Assembly: GCA_024138025.1 (NCBI GenBank)
Contig: JAMXBD010001242.1
Location: forward strand, 1 to 64,000
Source: Combretum micranthum
Lineage: Eukaryota > Streptophyta > Magnoliopsida > Myrtales > Combretaceae
Length of the DNA stretch: 64,000 nucleotides
Reading direction: 5' to 3'
Both the position numbers and the translations under genes were made by a program. The notes under the pieces were generated by a model, which saw only the letters and a program-made list of their open reading frames with translations, was not told the origin of the DNA and did not search any database. Positions 58,650 through 64,000 of this stretch are shown here, piece after piece (position 1 is the stretch's first letter; each line of letters starts with the position of its first letter).

Positions 58650-59500
58650 AATTGTGTTGGTTTGGTAGTTAATTAAGGTCATTTATGTGTGTAAAATAGG
58701 GGCTCAACTTGCAAAAAAAATCGGATCAAAATTGGGTCAAAATCTAAGGTTGAAATTGGAATTTATGTTGCCGTTGTCTTGGTTGGATTCCTCTTGCTGC
58801 AGCTGCTGTTTGGTGAATTTTCTAGGCCAATTGGAGCTGTTTTGGTTGTATATTTGAGTTAGAATTCTTACATTTAATGTTGATTTTATGTGGATTTTTT
58901 GTATTGGATCATATGTTATTTTCATTTGGAATTTGTGTGTTGAATTTGGGCAAGTTGAGATGTCAATTTGTTTAGAAGTTGTAGCCAAGATTTCACACTT
59001 CACTCCACGGCAATTCAAGCTCTAATTGCGGCTAGAATTCAACTTGTGTTGAGTTAGAATTTCATGGCATTGAATGTTGACCTTAGGTGGAGTGTTTTGA
59101 TTGAATTAATTGTCATTTTCAAGTTGAATATTAGTGTTAGATTTGTAGCAGAGCGCTAGACATAGTTGGGTTTGCTGCAGCTGAGAAGTCCAAATGCTAT
59201 TGCTGCTAGACATGGTGCTCTGTTTTTCCGTAGGAGAATTGCTCTATTACGTGGAGAATATGTGGTATGTGGATTCCAGCAGCTCGTTCGGCACTTCCTT
59301 CTTCGATCGTGGCTGCTGCTATGTGAGGGAAATCTTCGTTTTGGTTTCTCATCTTCAGCGTGTGGGATGGAAGCTACAGTGTGAAGAATAGCAACGCTGC
59401 TCGTGATGCTGCGCGTGGGACAGCCACACTGTTCTTCTGCTTGTCTTCCTCTAATTACCGTGATTTCCAGACTTCAATCTGTGTTTTGCTTTCAACCTTC
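58650..59500 (-). other. Outer part of B2 (U3-like), unassigned in detail
   Basis: Continuation of the B2 host after A8. The minus strand is A/C-rich (CAAATTC, AACTCAAC words) with a GC-richer section at 59,160-59,450 (GCTGCAGC, CACGCGCAGC). Short ORFs on both strands have no recognisable domain. I do not see a clear LTR start or polypurine tract here. Confidence 0.35.
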
Positions 59501-61458
59501 GGTTTTCTTTTTTTTTAATTATTTAATAGTTATTAACTAAAATATTTTTGCTAATATTAAATTATAAGCATATATCTATAATCGTTATATTTAAGTTTTT
59601 TCGAGATAAAATTATCTAAGTTACTACAAAAACTCTAGATTATTTATATTTTCAAATTTTTAGTTTAAAGTTTACACGATTAATTATTTTTTATTTTAAC
59701 TTACGTTATTAAATTTTTCGAGTTCAATAAATCAAATTAGTAATCAAGTCTTAATGAATTCAGAATTCCTAACAAGTATAACAATGGGTTTGAAATTTTC
59801 TTTTAGATCTAGATTAGTAGTTATTGATCGATGTTAGTATCTATTATGTATTTATAATCTTAATAGTTCATCTTTGGATTATCGCTTTATTCCAACAAGT
59901 TCTATTACTAGATTATATTTTATCGAGTTTGGAATTTAGGACTACTTTAGTTATATCTTAAATTATCAAATCAAGATACAAAATCTCGCTTTTTGGTATC
60001 TATTAAGATCAAAGAAATTTTTGTTCGGATTTTTCAAGCTACGAATGAATTTATTACAATTCATAGATCTATTCTAAGATTTTTGTTGAATCATATATTT
60101 GCTATTAGTTTCACATTTTCTAATTTGTTCATTTTCCAGTTATGAAAATTATTAAAGGTTACATTAGCAATTCGGGATTTTAATTTCTAAAATTTGTAAA
60201 TCTTTTAATTAGAGTATTAGTGTAATTTAAATATTTATTTAAGATCTAGATTCTCATATATCGATCTATTTGTGATCTTATTGTATCTTTTGTAATTCTA
60301 ATGATTTGTCTTTAATCTATAATTTTATATCTTATAGGTTCTAAAAATTAATCATCTGTTATTGTGTTTTAAAGTTATGATTTCTTGTTGGACTATTAAT
60401 CATTTTACCAAATATTATATTTTACTGTATAGGGGTTATTCATACTAATTTGTTAATAACAACATATTTTATCTAGCCTACTTAATAGTGTTAACATATT
60501 AAAAATAGTTTGAACACTATTATTTCATTATTTAACAAGTATTAGGTTTATTTTCTAAATATTGAGCTTAAGTAAAAAGAACTTGGGAATTTATATTAAT
60601 AATTAGTTTATCGTTGTTTATAAATTATTTGAGATCATTTTTGTAAAAATTTTTGTATTTCGAAATTTTTATTGGTAAAAATTCTAATCTTTCTAATTAT
60701 AATCAAATTCATTCACACTTTAACATTTTTAAATCGAGAAAAATTTTGAGTGATTTTTACTATTTGTTCCAAATATTCTATATAATTCTATATTACATTT
60801 TTAGTATTTGTTAAAAATTAGGTTACATAAAATTAAGAAGATTACATTATATCTATCAAAAGGTAAAACTTGGATCACTTATTCATAAAAAATATCAAAG
60901 CTTAGGTCACACTTTTGCAAATGTACCAAAACTCTCATTATGTATTTATAAAAAATAAAACCTAAGTCACTTATTTCCAAAATATCAAAATATAGGTTAT
61001 ATATTTATTTAAAAAACTAAAATCATTATTTATAATACTATCGAAACATATTTGTGTTCATGTTATAAAATATAGATTATATAACATAATAGATATATTA
61101 ATATATATTATATATCCAATTAGAGTATAAATTATATATACGAAATTTATAAATGTATAACTTATTTAAATACATAATATAACTTATAAATTATATATAA
61201 AAGATAAATTATGTAAATGTTTATAAATGCATATATATAACTTATTAAAGTATATAAAAAATTAAATGATGTATAATGATATCATATATATATATGTGTG
61301 TGTGTGTGTGTGTATGGATCATAATTTAGTCTAGTAGCATAGGAGGAAAATGTGAAATGATAATACAAAATATAATAATTTACTTTTTTTTTTTTTAGCT
61401 ATCACAACGAAGAAGGATGATTTAAATCTAGTATCTCTCATTTGTTCAAGTAAGATGT
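59500..61458. other. AT-rich stretch, possibly interior of a B3-linked element
   Basis: No coding capacity. The section 60,830-61,320 repeats words found in the B2-D1 interior (AAAACCTAAGTCACTTATTT, TACCAAAACT..., TA-rich blocks), placed just before a B LTR end in the same orientation, so it may be the matching interior of the B3 element. The rest (59,500-60,830) is featureless T-rich DNA. Confidence 0.4.
61286..61313. repeat. (TA)n(TG)n microsatellite
   Basis: TATATATATA followed by about nine TG dinucleotides. Confidence 0.85.
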
Positions 61459-62517
61459 TGTCACAGCCTAAAAATAGGCCTAGAAGGATAACCTGAAGTC
61501 ATCATATCACGTGTGCATCCGTAATATGAGAACCGTATTGTAAGTCAGAGTTTACAAGGCTCTACATGAATAATTACTTTATGAACATCTCATATGAAAT
61601 TACATTTGTGAAATAAAGGAAATCCGATTTCCTACAGTCCACTAGAACTGCAAAGAATCGGTATCCCCTATCAAATAGTAAGATAGAACAAATCATCTAT
61701 GTTTTAGAAACTTGAAACTATAACATTACAAATCTAATCCATAGTCTAAACTCTTTTACAAAAATTGAAACTTAATAAACTATACTATATATCTGTTTCT
61801 CATATCAAACCCATCTTCTATATTCAAAGTTTCCCTTTCACTTAGACTTATCCCATATCTGAAGCTTCAGCTATTCATGCACCAAAAATGTAGGGGTGAG
61901 AGCTCAACCATAGCTTAGTGGATGACAAAACCAAGTCACACTACAAACAAGTGTCAAGCAAATTTTTATTTAACAAACATATATATTGCACATTCATCCA
62001 TATGATATGCATAGTTTGGATGACTAACCTCCAAACTAATGGAGATTTACGCTCTCTCTTGGGGTTGAAGAACTAAATACAGGTTATTCACACCTAGGAG
62101 AACTATGATCTAAGGAAAAAGGTGCATACTCAACCTTGAGCCTTCAGCTCATATCTTTCTTAGCACAAAAATCATTTCTTTTATACCACAAATATAACCA
62201 TCAATTGCCCCTTGGATATAGCCAAGGAGAGAGGATTTCATTTTGAATACTTTTATTGAAAAATAACCTCTAACTTCCCCTTAGCCTTAGCTAGGGAGGG
62301 AGGATTTTCTTTAAAATTCATTTCGTGGAAACATAGCCTCTAGATACTCCTTAGACAAGACTAAAGAGTGAGGACTTCCTTTGAATTCATTTTGAGCATA
62401 TATCAAGACATTTACTCTGTCAACCAACCTTCCACTTCCCTCAGAACAACAAAACCTCCCTAAGTATTAATCCCTAAAGCTGACTCCAACACAGGTGACG
62501 TTCTTCAGTGCCTACTT

Positions 62518-64000
62518 TGTCACGCCCCAAAATAGGGCTTAATAGTATCATCCTGTAGTCATCATACCACGTGTGCACCCGTAATATGAGAACCGTCTTG
62601 TAAGTCAGATATTACAAGACTCTATCTTATAATTGTTACATGTAATGTAGTCATACCAATATATTATATAAATACTAAGGTTCCGATTTTCCTTAGTTTG
62701 CCAGAACCGCAGAGAATCGGTATCCCTACTAAATAATGAAATTGAGATTAAACCTATAAAATACAAGATCTTAATCAATTATACCATTTATCTAATTTGT
62801 CCTTTGAGACCAATATAATCTATGAAACTATCTTCAGTAAGGTCTTTTGATGTAGCACTCTTCACTCATGCTTAACCCAATCCCAGCTAATGTTATACCT
62901 ACACAAAAACTGTTGGAGGGTGAGCAAAACCACACGCTCAGTGAGATGACATGACCAAACCACATATCAAACAATGGAAATCAAGTTTACTTAGCAAGCA
63001 TATGTAATGCCACAATCAAGCATATGAACAATTACAAGCCTGGAGAATCCGGAGTCCAAAGCAGGATGGAGATTTACCCCTCTCATCAGGGTTGAAGGAA
63101 CCAGTAGTACATAGTTTATCCAGAAGAAGCCAAGCATACAGGGGAATCTACAATTTCTCGTATTAGGGTTATCACTTTTAATATGATAGCTTAACAAACC
63201 ATCCCATGTACATACCTTTAGCAACTCCCTAAGCATTAGTCATCCAAACAATACCATAAGCGGCGTCCTTCATTTACCACTTAGTTCTTATGGTACCAAT
63301 AGAATCAAAGGTAACCTTGCGTTGATCTAATAGCCTTTAGCCTAGGTCAACCAAGCATTATCAAAGTCCCGGATGGCCAACACGTAATAGACTACTATGC
63401 TTTTAGAGATGCAAATATGCAACATATGCGATGCATGCCCATTTCATTTTATGGTACCAATAGTTTTTAGTCAGGTTCAGGCCGATGATACAATTACAGA
63501 CAAACATCAACATGCTCCATACAATTGTCATCATACAAAGAAATTGTTAATTATAATAAGATGTTTTGGCAAACATACATACACCAAGCAGCATGCAATT
63601 TACCCAAACCCACATGCAGTTCAGTTTGATATGTTATTATCAATGCAACTAACTACAAGCACAAACAATATGATAAGGTCAAAGTCCCTCACCTGTGGTC
63701 CTCGTTATATCGCTGTAATAATCTACTGGTAGTCCGAGAACCGATTTATATTCCTATGGAATGAAATAACAGATATTTATTTATTATTTTACCAATCTAT
63801 TCTTCTATTAGTTCCGAAAGTAAGATATTTGAAATATCATATTCACCGGATTAGTTTTGGTATAACTTATACTATTATTTACACTAATTCTAAATTAAAC
63901 ATATTTTAGAAATTACGTACTCCTTTCTTTTATGGTCTTACTTACTATATTAATCTAAGCTGAGTTAATTGGAAACTAATCGCCTAATTCAATTACTAAA
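62518..64000 (-). mobile_element. B4: B/D-family LTR 3' part inserted in B3, runs off window
   Basis: The plus strand starts TGTCACGCCCCAAAATAGGG. The 5 bases before it, TACTT (62513-62517), sit where uninterrupted B1 also has TACTT (complement of 324-328), so the insertion and left TSD copy are supported; the right copy is outside. Contains the TGAGC/GCTCA hairpin (about 62918-62942), a GGATGGAGATTTACCCCTCTC block (63061-63082), CATGCATCGCAT words (about 63428) and mini-exon 63753-63693. Confidence 0.75.
63693..63753 (-). other. Candidate mini-exon in B4
   Basis: Acceptor ATTTCATTCCATAG ends at 63754; donor ACCACAG|GTGAGGGAC follows 63693. The frame reads NINRFSDYQ-stop, paralleling B2's KIDQFSDYR-stop. 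The CTTGTAGTTAGTTGCATTG motif follows the donor on the minus strand. Confidence 0.4.

Larger units (their letters stand above)
31791..59500 (-). mobile_element. B2: B/D-family LTR (5' LTR of B2-D1), split by C3 and A8
   Basis: The plus strand starts TGTCACGACTCCAAATAAGG (the LTR 3' end in sense). Segments 31791-33594, 37116-38549 and 58650 onward remain after removing C3 and A8. Sense order: long U3 (58650-about 59,500, right edge not located), TATATATA box (about 38385), leader, donor CAACAAG|GTAAG at 38098/38097, mini-exon 33020-32961, a CTTGGAT/ATCCAAG hairpin next to TTTACGCCCTC (about 32312-32360), a GAGC/GCTC hairpin (about 32200), and the terminal GTGCACACGTG block. Its start was not found; the end coordinate is approximate. 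Confidence 0.65.
61459..64000 (-). mobile_element. B3: B/D-family LTR 3' part, split by B4, runs off window
   Basis: The plus strand starts TGTCACAGCCTAAAAATAGG (LTR 3' end in sense), followed by the ATCACGTGTGCATCC block, the AGTTTGG/CCAAACT hairpin beside TTTACGCTCTC (62016-62056), and the triple tandem repeat (62185-62400), all shared with B1. It is interrupted at 62518 by B4; its remainder lies beyond 64000. Confidence 0.78.

Noticed and set aside
58737..59391. Several 65-93 codon ORFs in a GC-richer section, possible host gene fragment
   Set aside because: No domain, no codon bias, no splice pattern, and the section lies within the B2 host LTR remainder.

Overview
This window is repeat DNA from a large, AT-rich plant nuclear genome, probably a dicot. 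I find no host protein-coding gene, rRNA or tRNA gene. Almost all of it is a deeply nested stack of LTR-retrotransposon pieces: an Ogre/Tat-like Ty3/gypsy element with its 5' LTR, primer-binding region and broken gag, plus about a dozen long (2.6-5.0 kb) units that start with TG, end with CA and are flanked by 5-bp target-site duplications (TSDs). None of these long units encloses gag or pol, so they are best read as solo LTRs. I sorted them by sequence into families: A (TGTAAACCCC...GGGCGTGACA), B/D (TGTAACACCC...GGGTCACGACA; one pair encloses a 1.4-kb non-coding interior with a polypurine tract), C (TGAAATACCC...GAGTCTTTACA) and E.

Layout. 1-4848: end of a B LTR (B1) interrupted by A1 (982-4605). 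4849-17117: Ogre/Tat-like element on the minus strand, with 5' LTR 14926-17117, primer-binding region just left of it and gag start at 13255; its gag is split by A2 (5210-12872), which itself carries A3 (6586-9906). 17474-20458: a MITE-like element split by C1 (17819-20447). 20888-28648: E, carrying A6 (24257-28566). 28649-about 59,500: a minus-strand B/D element (3' LTR D1, non-coding interior, 5' LTR B2), whose B2 LTR is split by C3 (33595-37115) and by the very large composite A8 (38550-58644). A8 holds A4 (40270-44335), D2 (44498-51743, itself holding C2, 47065-49835) and A5 (54123-57844). 59,500-61,458: AT-rich, repeat-like DNA. 61459-64000: B3, carrying B4. The nesting order gives relative insertion ages: hosts are older than guests, and the two most heavily invaded hosts (A2, D2) have one mismatch in their TSDs.

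The main observation is that these otherwise divergent LTR families share one internal plan, in the same order and on the same strand: TATA box, CT-rich leader, AG|GTAA donor-like site, a long intron-like stretch, then a 60-100 nt mini-exon bounded by a polypyrimidine/AG acceptor and a GTGAG donor. The mini-exon holds a short reading frame starting exactly at the acceptor. In six A/E copies it is 15 codons long, typically ending in P-x-D-Y-Y-D-stop, with synonymous and TAA/TAG differences between copies. Behind it come a TTGTGCTTGTA motif, CATGCAT motifs, and up to three hairpins whose stems change by compensating substitutions between families while loops such as GGGCGTAAA stay fixed, then a second acceptor. 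I infer a conserved spliced transcript with a structured RNA and a tiny acidic peptide exon inside LTRs. This is read by eye and needs transcript data.
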